Program-made: the position numbers and the translations under genes | The notes under the pieces: generated by a model | Database searches by the model: none | Seen by the model: the letters and a program-made list of their open reading frames with translations, nothing else | Told to the model about the DNA's origin: nothing | DNA from: Agromyces sp. SYSU T00194 | GTDB taxonomy: Bacteria; Actinomycetota; Actinomycetes; Actinomycetales; Microbacteriaceae | Assembly: GCF_040496035.1 (NCBI RefSeq) | Contig: NZ_JBEPJZ010000001.1 | Coordinates: 744,001 to 808,000 of the forward strand | DNA: 64,000 nt | Reading direction: 5' to 3' | In this document: piece after piece, positions 53,585-62,862 of the stretch | Layout of the letters: each line of letters opens with the position of its first letter | Position numbering within the stretch: position 1 is the stretch's first letter

Positions 53585-54013
53585 TCAGACGAGCGGCAGC
53601 AGGCCGGTGAGGTCGGCGCGGGTGCCCGACGCCTGCACGGCGCCCGACGCGAGCGCGGCCTCCCACGACAGGCTGCCGCTCGCGAGGCCGAGCCAGGTCG
53701 CGGCGTCCGTCTCGATCACGTTCGGCGGGGTGCCGCGCGTGTGCCTGGGCCCCTCGACGCACTGGATCACCGCGAACGGCGGCACGCGCACCTCGAGGGT
53801 GTTGCCGGGTGCCTTCTCGGCGAGCAGCTGCAGGCTGAAGTGCACGGCGAGCGACAGGGTGGGGCGGTCGACGGATGCCACGGAGGCGGCGCCCGCGTCG
53901 GGGTTGACCACCGCCGCGTCGGGGTTCCCCGCGTGGTCGGCCGCGTTCTCGGCGCCGATCGCCGCGCGGAGCGCCGCCCAGCCGTCCTCGTCGTTGATGC
54001 GCGCGCGTGCCAT
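53585..54013 (-). CDS. Sterol-carrier-like (SCP2-type) protein
   Basis: This 142-residue protein resembles the small sterol carrier family protein found beside purD in actinobacteria. It has a helical start (ARINDEDGWAALRAAIG), a middle ending VRVPPFAVIQCVEG and a closing SCP2-like stretch ETDAATWLGLASGSLSWEAALASGAVQASGTRADL. The SCP2 fold can bind lipid or another hydrophobic ligand. ATG 54013 is chosen because the family starts there. It is divergent from purD with 94 bp between starts. Confidence 0.85.
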   Translation of the reverse strand: MARARINDEDGWAALRAAIGAENAADHAGNPDAAVVNPDAGAASVASVDRPTLSLAVHFSLQLLAEKAPGNTLEVRVPPFAVIQCVEGPRHTRGTPPNVIETDAATWLGLASGSLSWEAALASGAVQASGTRADLTGLLPLV

Positions 54014-54107
54014 GCGCCCATCCTCGCACCGGGGCGCGCGAATGCCGCCCATCGGCGCCGGGTTTCGCGGCCGTTCACGCGCCGGGGCGGTCGGGTAGCC
54101 TGTGACG

Positions 54108-55424
54108 GTGAGAATCCTGGTCCTCGGCTCGGGCGCGCGGGAGCACGCCATCATCACCGCACTGCTCGCCGAGCGGGCCGGTCACGAGATCATCGCGGCG
54201 CCCGGCAACGCCGGCATCGCGGCATCCGGCGGCGACCCCGAGGCGGGCACCGTCACGACCATCGCGCTCGACGCGAACGACCCGGTCATCGTGGCCGACT
54301 TCGCGTTCGACAACGACATCGACCTCGTGGTCGTCGGCCCCGAGGCGCCGCTCGTCGCGGGCGTCGCCGACGCGGTCCGCACCCGCGGCATCCCGGTCTT
54401 CGGCCCCGGCCGCGCCGCCGCCGAGCTCGAGGGCTCGAAGGCGTTCGCGAAGCGGGTCATGGACGCCGCGGGCGTGCCCACGGGCCGAGCGGAGCGACTG
54501 CAGAGCACCGATGACGCGGAGCGCGTGCTCGACGAGTTCGGCGCGCCCTACGTGGTGAAGGCCGACGGCCTCGCCGCGGGCAAGGGCGTGCTCGTCACGC
54601 ACGACCGCGACGCGGCGCTCGCCCACGCGACCTACTGGCTGCAGCACGGCGGGGTGCTCGTCGAGGAGTTCCTCGACGGCCAGGAGGTCTCCCTCTTCCT
54701 CCTCGCCGACGGCACGAACGTGCTGCCCCTCTCGCCCGCGCAGGACTACAAGCGCCTCGGCGACGGCGACGCCGGCCCGAACACCGGCGGCATGGGCGCC
54801 TACTCGCCGCTGCCGTGGCTCGACGAGCGGTTCGGCAGCGAGGACGCGTTCGTCGACGAGGTGATCGAGACCATCGCGCTGCCCACCGTGCGGCAGCTCG
54901 ACGCCGACGGCACCCCGTTCATCGGCCTCCTCTACTGCGGCCTCATCCTCACCGAGCGCGGCATCCGCGTGATCGAGTTCAACGCGCGCTTCGGCGACCC
55001 CGAGACCCAGGTGGTGCTGCCGCGCCTCGCGACCCCGCTCTCGGGCCTGCTCATGGCGGCCGCGACCGGTGGGCTCGGCTCGCTCGAGCGCCCGGAGTTC
55101 CGGCCGGATGCGGCGGTCACCGTCGTGCTCGCGAGCGAGGGGTACCCCGAGCAGCCCGTCACCGGTCGCCCGCTGGAGGGCCTCGCCGATGCGGCGGCCG
55201 TGCCCGGGGTGCACCTGCTGCACGCCGCGACGGCGGTGGCCGCCGATGCCGACCGCTCCGACGCCGCTGCGCCGCTCGTCGCGACCGGCGGCCGCGTGCT
55301 GAACGTGGTCGCGACCGGCGACGACTTCGCCACGGCGCGCGCCCGCGCCTACGACGCGATGGGGCGCATCCGCCTCGAGGGCGGCCAGTTCCGCACCGAC
55401 ATCGCGGCCCGCGTCGTCGGCTGA
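54108..55424 (+). CDS. purD: Phosphoribosylamine-glycine ligase (GAR synthetase)
   Basis: Second step of purine synthesis: joins glycine to phosphoribosylamine with ATP. The 438-residue ATP-grasp enzyme begins with [14 protein letters not shown] and has [31 protein letters not shown], the [10 protein letters not shown] loop, GGMGAYSP and [18 protein letters not shown] 54108 fits the usual start; GTG 54102 is two codons upstream. TAGCCT 6 nt before 54108 suggests a leaderless mRNA. The stop codon is already part of the tandem repeat that follows. Confidence 0.96.
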   Translation: MRILVLGSGAREHAIITALLAERAGHEIIAAPGNAGIAASGGDPEAGTVTTIALDANDPVIVADFAFDNDIDLVVVGPEAPLVAGVADAVRTRGIPVFGPGRAAAELEGSKAFAKRVMDAAGVPTGRAERLQSTDDAERVLDEFGAPYVVKADGLAAGKGVLVTHDRDAALAHATYWLQHGGVLVEEFLDGQEVSLFLLADGTNVLPLSPAQDYKRLGDGDAGPNTGGMGAYSPLPWLDERFGSEDAFVDEVIETIALPTVRQLDADGTPFIGLLYCGLILTERGIRVIEFNARFGDPETQVVLPRLATPLSGLLMAAATGGLGSLERPEFRPDAAVTVVLASEGYPEQPVTGRPLEGLADAAAVPGVHLLHAATAVAADADRSDAAAPLVATGGRVLNVVATGDDFATARARAYDAMGRIRLEGGQFRTDIAARVVG

Positions 55425-55539
55425 CCCGCGCCGCCCGCCGACCCGCGCCGCCCGCCGACCCCCGCCGCCCGCCGACCCCCGCCGCCCGCCGACCCCCGCC
55501 GCCGGCCCGCGCCGCCCGCCGACCCGCGCCGCCCGCGAC
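55423..55539. repeat. 17-bp tandem repeat after purD
   Basis: The unit GACCCGCGCCGCCCGCC repeats seven times with two variants (GACCCG and GACCCC starts) at 55423, 55440, 55457, 55474, 55491, then one longer copy and a last at about 55521. The first copy overlaps the purD stop. A 17-bp period cannot keep a reading frame, so this is non-coding. Confidence 0.9.
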
Positions 55540-55549
55540 GCCTCGCGTT

Positions 55550-55629
55550 CGCGGATGCGGACTTCGAACGCGCCACGCCGGGCGGCGGCCGCCCCACCCG
55601 GCGCGTCGCCGGGCGACTCCGCATCCGCG
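55550..55629. other. Long inverted repeat upstream of purC
   Basis: CGCGGATGCGGA (55550-55561) and TCCGCATCCGCG (55618-55629) are perfect 12-bp complements enclosing 56 nt that itself has GC-rich pairing (CCGGGCGG, CCGCCC, CGGCGCG). It may be a terminator after purD or a structured leader; it ends 57 bp before the purC -10. Confidence 0.55.
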
Positions 55630-55697
55630 TCCACCCGAGGTGCGGCGCCCGCCGCGCGGGCCTCGGCTCGGGGCATCCGCCGACCTACACTGGAGAC

Positions 55698-56642
55698 GTG
55701 AGCAACGACCTCGCCTCCGCCGGCTGGACCCACGTCTACTCGGGCAAGGTGCGCGACCTCTACGTGCCGACCGTGTCGATGACCGACGACGACACCTGGA
55801 CGGGCGACCCCATGGCGACGGCCCCCGTCGCGCTGGTCGTCGCGAGCGACCGGGTGAGCGCGTTCGACCACGTGCTGGAGCCCGGCATCCCCGAGAAGGG
55901 CGCGCTGCTCACGACGCTGTCGAACTGGTGGTTCGCCCAGCTCGCCGACGTGCCGAACCACCTCGCCTACGCCGAGGACGACCGGTTCGAGGTGCCGCCG
56001 GTGCCCCCGGCCGTCGCCGCCCGGTCGATGCTGGTGCGGCCGCTGGACATGTTCCCGGTGGAGTGCGTGGTGCGCGGCTACCTGACGGGATCGGGCTGGA
56101 AGGAGTACCGGGCCGAGGGCACCGTGTGCGGCATCCCGCTGCCCGAGGGCCTCGAGAACGGCGACCGGCTGCCGGTGCCGATCTACACGCCGGCGTGGAA
56201 GGCCCCGATGGGCCAGCACGACGAGAACATCACGTACGAGCGCACCGTCGAGCTCGTCGGCGAGGTGGCCGCGGAGCAGCTGCGGGCGATCTCGCTCGAC
56301 GTGTTCGCCCGGGCGTCGGAGATCGCCGAGGCGCGCGGCGTCATCCTCGCCGACACGAAGTTCGAGTTCGGCGCCGACCGCGAGACCGGCATCGTGACCC
56401 TCGCCGACGAGGTGCTGACCAGCGACTCCAGCCGCTACTGGGATGCCGAGGCGTACGCGACCGGTTCCACGCCGGAGCTGCGCATGGCGAGCTTCGACAA
56501 GCAGATCGTGCGCGACTGGCTGGCCGCGAACTGGGACCAGGACGCCGTCTCGCACCCGCCGACGCTGCCGACCGAGATCGTCGAGCGCACGGCGCAGCGC
56601 TACCGCGCGCTGATCGAGCGCCTCACCGGCACGCCGGCCTGA
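55698..56642 (+). CDS. purC: SAICAR synthase
   Basis: Seventh step of purine synthesis: links aspartate to CAIR. The 314-residue protein has the family motifs YSGKVRDLY, VVASDRVSAFDHVL, IPEKGALLTTLSNWWF, VECVVRGYLTGSGWKEY and LADTKFEFG. The start is GTG 55698, 6 nt after TACACT (55686-55691), so the mRNA is probably leaderless although GGAG lies between. It is 273 bp from purD with repeats in the gap. Confidence 0.97.
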   Translation: MSNDLASAGWTHVYSGKVRDLYVPTVSMTDDDTWTGDPMATAPVALVVASDRVSAFDHVLEPGIPEKGALLTTLSNWWFAQLADVPNHLAYAEDDRFEVPPVPPAVAARSMLVRPLDMFPVECVVRGYLTGSGWKEYRAEGTVCGIPLPEGLENGDRLPVPIYTPAWKAPMGQHDENITYERTVELVGEVAAEQLRAISLDVFARASEIAEARGVILADTKFEFGADRETGIVTLADEVLTSDSSRYWDAEAYATGSTPELRMASFDKQIVRDWLAANWDQDAVSHPPTLPTEIVERTAQRYRALIERLTGTPA

Positions 56643-56696
56643 GCGGTTCGCCGCGCGCGGGGAATACGCCCGCCACTCGTGTGGTTCAATTTACTT

Positions 56697-57590
56697 GTGA
56701 CTTCAACTAATTCCGGAGCATCCGGCCTGCTCGCCCCCGACACCGGCATGGGCGCCGTCACCCTGCGCGTGGCCGACCTCGACGCGATGATCCGCTACTA
56801 CCGCGACGGCGTCACGCTCGACCTGCTGAGCCACGACGGGCCGGTCGCGGTGCTCGGCCGCGGTGCGACGCCGGTCGTGATCCTCCAGCACGCCCCCGAG
56901 CTGAAGCACGCGAGCCCGCGCAGCGCCGGCCTCTTCCACACCGCCGTGCTCTTCGACGACCAGGCGGCGCTGGCCGCGGCCGTCTACTCGGTCGCGACCC
57001 GCTACCCCGGCACGTTCACCGGCAGCAGCGACCACCTGGTGAGCCAGGCCTTCTACTTCGACGACCCCGAGGGCAACGGCGTCGAGCTGTACTGGGACCG
57101 CGACCGCACCGAGTGGTCGTGGACGCACGGCAGCGTCGAGATGGCCACGATCTTCCTCGACCCGAACCGCTTCCTGCAGGAGCACCTGACCGAGCAGGGC
57201 ATGACGACGGATGCCTCGCAGCCGCGCCTCGGCGACGCCGTGGTCGGGCACGTGCACCTGTCCGTCGGCGACATCGCGAGCGCGCGGGCGTTCTACGTCG
57301 ACCAGCTCGGCTTCGAGACCACGGCGACGTACGGGCCGCAGGCGCTGTTCGTGTCGGCCGGCGGGTACCACCACCACATGGCGATGAACACCTGGCAGTC
57401 GGCGGGGGCCGGGCGCCGCCAGCTCGCGCTCGGGCTCGGGCGCGTCGAGATCGTGGTGCCCGGCGCCGACGACCTCGGTGAGCTGGGGGAGCGGATGTCG
57501 CACTTCGGCCTCGCGGCCCGCGACGACGGCCGCAGCCTCGAGTTCGACGACCCGTGGGACAACGTCGTGCAGGTGCGTGCCGCCCGCTGA
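56697..57590 (+). CDS. VOC-family (glyoxalase/dioxygenase-like) protein with two VOC domains
   Basis: This 297-residue protein is made of two vicinal-oxygen-chelate modules: residues about 18-135 (MGAVTLRVADLDAMIRYYRD ... YFDDPEGNGVELYWDR) and about 175-290 (VGHVHLSVGDIASARAFYVDQLGF ... HHHMAMNTW). This is the CatE/catechol-2,3-dioxygenase-like layout of actinobacteria. The metal ligands expected (His in VGHVHL, His in the HHHM segment, Glu in the last strand) are present in the C-terminal module. The start is GTG 56697, within an AT-rich stretch. Substrate unknown; detoxification of an electrophile is plausible. Confidence 0.88.
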   Translation: MTSTNSGASGLLAPDTGMGAVTLRVADLDAMIRYYRDGVTLDLLSHDGPVAVLGRGATPVVILQHAPELKHASPRSAGLFHTAVLFDDQAALAAAVYSVATRYPGTFTGSSDHLVSQAFYFDDPEGNGVELYWDRDRTEWSWTHGSVEMATIFLDPNRFLQEHLTEQGMTTDASQPRLGDAVVGHVHLSVGDIASARAFYVDQLGFETTATYGPQALFVSAGGYHHHMAMNTWQSAGAGRRQLALGLGRVEIVVPGADDLGELGERMSHFGLAARDDGRSLEFDDPWDNVVQVRAAR

Positions 57591-57603
57591 CCGCAGCGTC
57601 GCG

Positions 57604-57906
57604 CTACTCCAGCGTCTCGAGCACGACCTCGACCTCGTCGCCGAGCTCGATGCCCTCGGCCTTGCGCACCGCCTTCTTGAGCGGCAGCACGTAAGCACCC
57701 TCCTTCGCGTCGGGGAAGATCGACGTCGTCCAGTCGGACCCGCCCACGCGCACCCGCACCTTGACCGACCCGAACCCGCGCGGCGGACGCGGGCGGTCGG
57801 CGATCTCCTCTGACCGATCGGCCGGCAGGGTCACGAAGTACCAGCCCTCCTCGACGCGCGCCTGCCACTGCCAGACCTCGGCGCGGAACCCGAACTGCTC
57901 CCCCAT
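57604..57906 (-). CDS. DUF1905 protein
   Basis: This 100-residue protein matches the small beta-barrel DUF1905 family: FRAEVWQWQARVEEGWYFVTLPAD at the start, GFGSVKVRVRVGGSDWTTSIFPDAKEGAYVLPLKKAVRKAEGI in the middle and DEVEVVLETLE at the end. Its function is unknown. ATG 57906 is chosen because the family starts there. It is convergent with the VOC gene with 13 bp between stops. Confidence 0.88.
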   Translation of the reverse strand: MGEQFGFRAEVWQWQARVEEGWYFVTLPADRSEEIADRPRPPRGFGSVKVRVRVGGSDWTTSIFPDAKEGAYVLPLKKAVRKAEGIELGDEVEVVLETLE

Positions 57907-58008
57907 GCGCCGAGCATATGCCGACCCGTCGACAGCGACGCGGGACGGCCACCTCCGGGTGGGGCCGGCTCGAGGCATCCGCTCGCCCGCAGTGCAACAC
58001 GGATGACC

Positions 58009-58068
58009 CCCGAACGAGTGCGGCCCAAGCGGGTGGGGCCCGAACGGGTGGGACCCGAACTGGTGCTG
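58009..58068. repeat. 15-bp tandem repeat upstream of a secreted-protein gene
   Basis: Four diverged copies of CCCGAACGGGTGGGR lie head to tail between the DUF1905 start and the next secreted protein, about 95 bp before its ATG. Each copy holds a near palindrome (CCCGAACGGG). No gene lies in the 256-bp gap 57907-58162. Confidence 0.7.
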
Positions 58069-58162
58069 GCAAGCGGACGCAGAATCCCACAGACTGCTCG
58101 GGATTGCCCTCGCACCGTCACGGCTCGCACGGCGATCGCCCGCACCGAGTCGAAGGAGAACC

Positions 58163-58743
58163 ATGCACACGCTCACCAAGGCCGCGCTCGGGTTCGCGGC
58201 CGTCGCCGCGCTGACCCTGGGCGCGACCACCCCCGCGCAGGCCGCCCCGCCCCTGCACCCCGACGCGAACGCCAGCGGCACGCTCGGGCAGAGCCAGCGC
58301 ATCACCATCGACGACGACATCGACTTCAACGTCTCGCTGCGCGCCGGCTGCCACAACTTCCACGACGCCCCGTGGATGCAGGTCATCGTCGTCAACTACG
58401 CCGACGAGGGCTACTCATGGAAGATCGACGTCGACCACGGCGGCATCTTCGCGGGCGCCTGGAACATCAACACGTGGGGCCTCGGCTGGAACGAGGACGA
58501 CGCCGCGTTCGAGATGGTCCGCACCCTCGAGGCCGACCCGGGCGCGTTCACGCAGGGCGCCTGGGTCGAGCTCGACCGACGGCGCGCCCGCACGGCGCCA
58601 CCACCGTCACGTTCCAGAAGGTCAACCCGCGCGGCAAGGAGGTCGGCCAGCCGATCGAGGTCGCGTTCCAGCGTCCGCTGCTCAGCTGCGGCGAGAACGG
58701 CACCGGCGGGGCCTCCTCGAAGAACTGGGTATTCGAGGACTGA
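58163..58743 (+). pseudogene. Small secreted protein gene with a single-base frameshift
   Basis: The first frame encodes a signal peptide (MHTLTKAALGFAAVAALTL, cleavage near AQAA) and a soluble domain with paired Cys and Trp-rich strands up to about residue 139. At about 58575-58605 the sense moves to the -1 frame, where it continues as TTVTFQKVNPRGKEVGQPIE and ends SSKNWVFED at 58743. The unshifted frame turns into Arg/Ser-rich nonsense and runs into kynA. One lost base explains this, so it is either a pseudogene, a sequencing error or, less likely, programmed frameshifting. Family not recognised. Confidence 0.7.
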
Positions 58744-58824
58744 CACGACCCGGGCGGCGGGCCGGGCCACCTGCCCGCCACCCGGCTCCCTCCGCGGGAC
58801 CGCACGCGTCGCTAGGCTGGCCGC

Positions 58825-59712
58825 GTGAGCGCTGACGAGGAACGCGACGGGGAACGCACCGGCGTCGAGCAGAACACGCGCACGATCGAGGACACGGTCG
58901 TGACCGACTTCAGCGAGCGCATGAGCTACGGCGGCTACCTCGAGCTCGAGCAGGTGCTCTCGGCGCAGCATCCGGTCAGCCGGCCCGAACACCACGACGA
59001 GCTGCTGTTCATCATCCAGCACCAGACCACCGAGCTCTGGCTGAAGCTCATGCTGCACGAGCTGCGCACCGCGCGAGACCTGCTCCGCCACGACGAGCTC
59101 GCCCCGGCGCTGAAGTGCATCGCACGGGTCAAGCACATCCAGCGCACGCTCACCGAGCAGTGGTCGGTGCTCGCGACGCTCACGCCGACCGAGTACAGCC
59201 AGTTCCGCGACTTCCTCGGCAACGCGAGCGGCTTCCAGTCGTACCAGTACCGGGCGGTCGAGTTCGTGCTCGGCAACAAGAACGCGAAGATGCTCACGGT
59301 CTTCGAGAACGACCCGGCCGCCACCGCGCTGCTGCGCGAGGCCCTCGAGAGCCCCAGCCTGTACGACGAGTTCCTCCGCCTCCTGGCCCGCGCCGGCTAC
59401 CCGGTGCCGGAGGCCGTGCTCGACCGCGACGTGACGCGGGCGTGGACGTTCCAGCCCGAGCTGGTGTCGATGTTCACCGCGATCTACGCCGACACCGAGC
59501 ACCACTGGTCGGCGTACGAGACCTGCGAGGAACTCGTCGACCTCGAGGACAACTTCCAGTTCTGGCGCTTCCGCCACCTGAAGACGGTCGAGCGCATCAT
59601 CGGCATGAAGACCGGCACCGGCGGCTCGAGCGGCGCCCCGTTCCTGCAGAAGGCGCTCCAACTCACGTTCTTCCCCGAGCTGTACGCCGTGCGCACCGAG
59701 ATCGGGGCGTGA
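58825..59712 (+). CDS. kynA: Tryptophan 2,3-dioxygenase
   Basis: First step of the kynurenine route: heme-dependent opening of the indole ring to N-formylkynurenine. The 295-residue protein matches TDO through its length: MSYGGYLELEQVLSAQHP, HDELLFIIQHQTTELWLKLMLHEL, FRDFLGNASGFQSYQYRAVEFVLGNKN, EHHWSAYETCEELVDLEDNFQFWRFRHLKTVERIIG and GTGGSSGAPFLQK. The start GTG lies 6 nt after TAGGCT (58813-58818), so leaderless. It heads the operon kynA-amidohydrolase-kynU. Confidence 0.96.
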   Translation: MSADEERDGERTGVEQNTRTIEDTVVTDFSERMSYGGYLELEQVLSAQHPVSRPEHHDELLFIIQHQTTELWLKLMLHELRTARDLLRHDELAPALKCIARVKHIQRTLTEQWSVLATLTPTEYSQFRDFLGNASGFQSYQYRAVEFVLGNKNAKMLTVFENDPAATALLREALESPSLYDEFLRLLARAGYPVPEAVLDRDVTRAWTFQPELVSMFTAIYADTEHHWSAYETCEELVDLEDNFQFWRFRHLKTVERIIGMKTGTGGSSGAPFLQKALQLTFFPELYAVRTEIGA

Positions 59713-59834
59713 CGGATGCCCGGCTGCGCGACACGCCGACCAGCCGGGACACGCGCGCCCGGGGGCATCCGCCCGGCCGCCCGCACCGGCGCCCGCACCG
59801 CCGAGGGCGCCGTCACCCGCACCGAGGAGGCACC

Positions 59835-60812
59835 GTGACCGACGTCGATCCGCTGCTCGGCCCGCTCGCCCGCCACGTGCGCCACGGCGTCACGGGCGAG
59901 GACGGCGTCGCGCTTCCCCCGCTCTGCGACCACCACGTGCACCTCGGGCTCGTGGAGGCACGGGCGATCGTCTCCGGCGGCGTCGCGGCGGTGCTCGACC
60001 TGGGCGGCGACCCGGCCGTGCTCTCGCGCCTGGCCGACGCACACCACTCGCCGCAGATCGCCTACGCGGGCGCGTTCCTCACCGCCCCCGGCGGCTACCC
60101 GACCGATCGCGACTGGGCACCGGATGCCTCGGTGCGCGCCGTGCCGACCGGCCGCCTCGAGCACCACCAGGCGGGCCGCACCCCCGCCGAGGCCGCGGTC
60201 GAGGAGCAGCACGCGTTCGGGGCATCCGTCGTCAAGGTCACGCTGCACGTCGACGACGGCCCCGTCTTCGACGCCGACGGGCTCGCCGAAGTCGTGGCGG
60301 CCGCGCGTACGGCGGGCCTGCCCGTGGTCGCGCACGTGCAGGGCGCCGGCATGGCCGAGCGGGCGATCGACGCGGGCGTCGACGCCGTCGCGCACACGCC
60401 GTGGACCGAGCGGCTCGACGACGCGCTCATCGCGCGGGCCGTCGCCGCCGGGCAGCGCTGGATCTCGACGCTCGACATCCACGACCGGGGCGGGCGCGGC
60501 GCCGACCACGCGGTCGCGCTCGACAACCTCGCGCGCTTCCACGCGGCGGGCGGCACGGTGCTGTCGGGCACCGACCTCGGCAACGGCGACCTGCCGTCGG
60601 GGGTGAACCCGCGCGAGGTGCGGGGGCTGCTCGACGCGGGACTCGCGCCGGCCGAGGTGCTCGCGGCGATGACCGCGTGCTGGCCGGTCGGCCCGCCGGC
60701 CGGCGTCGCCACCTGGATCCCCGGCCCGCCCCCGGCGAGCGCCGCCGACGTCCCCGACTGGCTCGCCGGTGCGCACGTCGTGCCCGCCGAGGCCTTCGCA
60801 CAGCACGTCTGA
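59835..60812 (+). CDS. Amidohydrolase-fold enzyme in the kyn operon, candidate N-formylkynurenine formamidase
   Basis: This 325-residue TIM-barrel protein has the amidohydrolase metal motif LCDHHVHLGL (H-x-H at about residues 33-35), a Lys in VVKVTLHVDD, a His in VVAHVQGAG, AVAHTPW and the closing LSGTDLGNG with the catalytic Asp. The start is GTG 59835 behind GAGGAGG. It lies between kynA and kynU, exactly where a formamidase is needed to release formate from N-formylkynurenine, and no KynB-type gene is present. Hydrolysis of the formamide bond suits the fold; this role is inference. An imidazolonepropionase-related ancestor is likely. Confidence 0.82.
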   Translation: MTDVDPLLGPLARHVRHGVTGEDGVALPPLCDHHVHLGLVEARAIVSGGVAAVLDLGGDPAVLSRLADAHHSPQIAYAGAFLTAPGGYPTDRDWAPDASVRAVPTGRLEHHQAGRTPAEAAVEEQHAFGASVVKVTLHVDDGPVFDADGLAEVVAAARTAGLPVVAHVQGAGMAERAIDAGVDAVAHTPWTERLDDALIARAVAAGQRWISTLDIHDRGGRGADHAVALDNLARFHAAGGTVLSGTDLGNGDLPSGVNPREVRGLLDAGLAPAEVLAAMTACWPVGPPAGVATWIPGPPPASAADVPDWLAGAHVVPAEAFAQHV

Positions 60813-60840
60813 CGCCGGGCCCCGCGGCGCGTCACCGAGA

Positions 60841-62109
60841 ATGGAGGCCATGACGCTCGACCGCCACCTCGCCTGGGCACGCCGACAGGACCGTGCCGAC
60901 GGCCTCGCCCACCACCGCGCGCGCTTCCACGGCGCCGACACCCCGCTCGTCTACTTCGACGGCAACTCGCTCGGGCGCCCGCCGGTGTCGGCGATCGAGC
61001 GGGTCGAGCGCTTCCTGCGCGAGGCCTGGGGCGAGCGTCTCATCCGCGGGTGGGACGAGGAGTGGATGGAGCTGCCGTTCCGCATCGGCGACGACATCGG
61101 CCGGCACGTCATCGGCGCGGCCCCGGGGCAGACCGTCATCGGCGACTCCACGACGGTGCTGTTGTACAAGCTCGCCCGGGCGGCGGTCGACGCGCAGCTC
61201 GCGCGCGACCCGCGTCGCACCGAGATCGTGGTCGGCAGCGACGACTTCCCCACCGACCGCTACCTGCTCGAGGGCATCGCCCGCGAGCGCGGCGCGCGCC
61301 TGCGCTGGATCGAGGTCGCGCGCGACTCGGGCGTGACCGCCACCCAGCTGCGCGACGCCGTCGGCCCCGAGACCGCCCTCGTCGTGCTGAGCCAGGTCGC
61401 CTACCGTTCGGGTCATCTGGCGGATGCCCCCGAGCTGACCCGCATCGCGCACGACGCCGGTGCGCTCGTGCTCTGGGACCTCTGCCACTCGGCCGGGTCG
61501 GTGCCGGTCGAGGCGGACGCCCACGGGTTCGACCTGGCCGTCGGGTGCACGTACAAGTACCTGAACGGCGGGCCGGGCTCCCCCGCGTTCGCGTACGTGC
61601 GCGAGGACCTGCAGGCGGCGCTCGCGCAGCCGATCCAGGGCTGGATGGGCACCGCCGACGTGTTCGCGATGGGTCCGGAGTACGTGCCGGCCCCGGGCAT
61701 GCGCCGCTTCATCAGCGGCACCCCGCCGATCGTCGGCATGCTCGCCATGCAGGACACGATCGAGATGATCGCCGAGGCCGGAATGCCCGCGGTGCGCGCG
61801 AAGTCGGTCGCGCTGACCGAGTTCGCGATCGCGCTGAGCGACGAGTGGCTCGCGCCGCACGGCGTCGAGGTGGCGTCGCCCCGCGCCCCCGGCGAGCGGG
61901 GCGGGCACGTCACGCTGTCGCACCCCGCCATGCGCGAGGTGGTCGCGACGCTCTGGGAGCGCGACGTGCTGCCCGACTACCGCGACCCGGGCGGGCTGCG
62001 CGTCGGCCTGTCGCCGCTGTCGACGAGCTTCGAGGAGACGTTCCACGGCATGGCCGCGGTGCGCGACGCGCTGCGCGGCATCATCGCGCGCCAGGCCGGG
62101 CTGGCCTGA
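60841..62109 (+). CDS. kynU: Kynureninase
   Basis: Third step of the route: PLP-dependent cleavage of kynurenine to anthranilate and alanine. The 422-residue protein has YFDGNSLGRPP, STTVLLYKLARAAVD, SDDFPTDRYLLEGI, LWDLCHSAGSVPVE, and GCTYKYLNGGPGSPAF with the PLP lysine. It closes RVGLSPLSTSFEET. ATG 60841 or 60850 is possible; GGAGG lies only 2 nt before the second. Immediately downstream is a GC-rich repeat that may end the operon. Confidence 0.95.
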   Translation: MEAMTLDRHLAWARRQDRADGLAHHRARFHGADTPLVYFDGNSLGRPPVSAIERVERFLREAWGERLIRGWDEEWMELPFRIGDDIGRHVIGAAPGQTVIGDSTTVLLYKLARAAVDAQLARDPRRTEIVVGSDDFPTDRYLLEGIARERGARLRWIEVARDSGVTATQLRDAVGPETALVVLSQVAYRSGHLADAPELTRIAHDAGALVLWDLCHSAGSVPVEADAHGFDLAVGCTYKYLNGGPGSPAFAYVREDLQAALAQPIQGWMGTADVFAMGPEYVPAPGMRRFISGTPPIVGMLAMQDTIEMIAEAGMPAVRAKSVALTEFAIALSDEWLAPHGVEVASPRAPGERGGHVTLSHPAMREVVATLWERDVLPDYRDPGGLRVGLSPLSTSFEETFHGMAAVRDALRGIIARQAGLA

Positions 62110-62130
62110 GGCCGGGAGGCTGGGCTGGCC

Positions 62131-62178
62131 GGGCTGGCCCGAGGCCCCGTGGCAGGGCTGGCCCGAGGCCCGGCGGCA
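62131..62178. repeat. 24-bp direct repeat after kynU
   Basis: Two tandem 24-bp copies (62131-62154 and 62155-62178) share GGGCTGGCCCGAGGCCC and differ only near the end. They contain self-complementary GGGCTGGCCCGAGG / GGCCCGGC segments and start 21 nt after the stop, so they may act as a terminator. Confidence 0.7.
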
Positions 62179-62266
62179 GGCCGGCCGCGCTGCCCGTGCG
62201 GCACGTCTGGGCGAATCCATAGCCCCGCCCGAGGGTCCCCATAGCGGCGTGGCCCACCATGTCGGC

Positions 62267-62806
62267 ATGCAGAACGATCGACCCGACCCAGAGCCCGCCG
62301 GCGACGACGCCGCGCCCGCCGAGCCCGCCGAGCACACCGAGACGACGGCAGCGGATGCCCCCGAGGCGACCGCCGCCGAGACCGGCGCGCCGGCCGCATC
62401 CGCCGCCCCCTCGACCGAGGACGCGACGCCCACCGTGCCGCAGCCCGCTGCCGCTGCCCCCGCTGCGGCCGCTCCCGCCGCCGCGCAGCCCGCGCCGCGG
62501 CCGTACACCGCTGCGGCGCCGGGCTCCGCGCCCGCCGCACCGACGACGGCGGTCGCACCGGCAGCGCCCGCCACCCCGTGGTACCGCCGCCTCTGGTTCC
62601 TCGTCACGGCCGCGGCCGTCGCCGCCGTGCTGCTGTTCGGCATCGGCTTCGCGTCGGGCTTCGCGACGGCCGGGGTGTTCGACCCGCGCCCCGCGTTCAA
62701 CGTGAACGGGCCCGGCGACCGCGACTTCCCGGGCGGCCCCGGCGAGCGCGGCGACCGCGACGACTTCGGCCCCGGCAGCGAGGGGAGCACCGGGACCGAC
62801 TCCTGA
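62267..62806 (+). CDS. Single-pass membrane protein with Ala/Pro-rich N-terminal region
   Basis: This 179-residue protein has a first 100 residues that are disordered, Ala/Pro/Glu/Thr-rich. One membrane helix follows at about 108-132 ([20 protein letters not shown]), then a Gly/Asp/Arg-rich tail ([15 protein letters not shown]). The N-terminus should be cytoplasmic. Similar low-complexity membrane proteins are common in actinobacteria without known function. ATG 62267 has no clear ribosome site. Confidence 0.75.
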   Translation: MQNDRPDPEPAGDDAAPAEPAEHTETTAADAPEATAAETGAPAASAAPSTEDATPTVPQPAAAAPAAAAPAAAQPAPRPYTAAAPGSAPAAPTTAVAPAAPATPWYRRLWFLVTAAAVAAVLLFGIGFASGFATAGVFDPRPAFNVNGPGDRDFPGGPGERGDRDDFGPGSEGSTGTDS

Positions 62807-62862
62807 CGCGCACGCCGGTAGACTTCAGGGGCATCCCATCACCCATCGGACGGAGAACCCCG

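Noticed and set aside
55423..55539. 17-bp tandem repeat as a CRISPR array
   Set aside because: Units are directly adjacent with no spacers and no cas genes are near.
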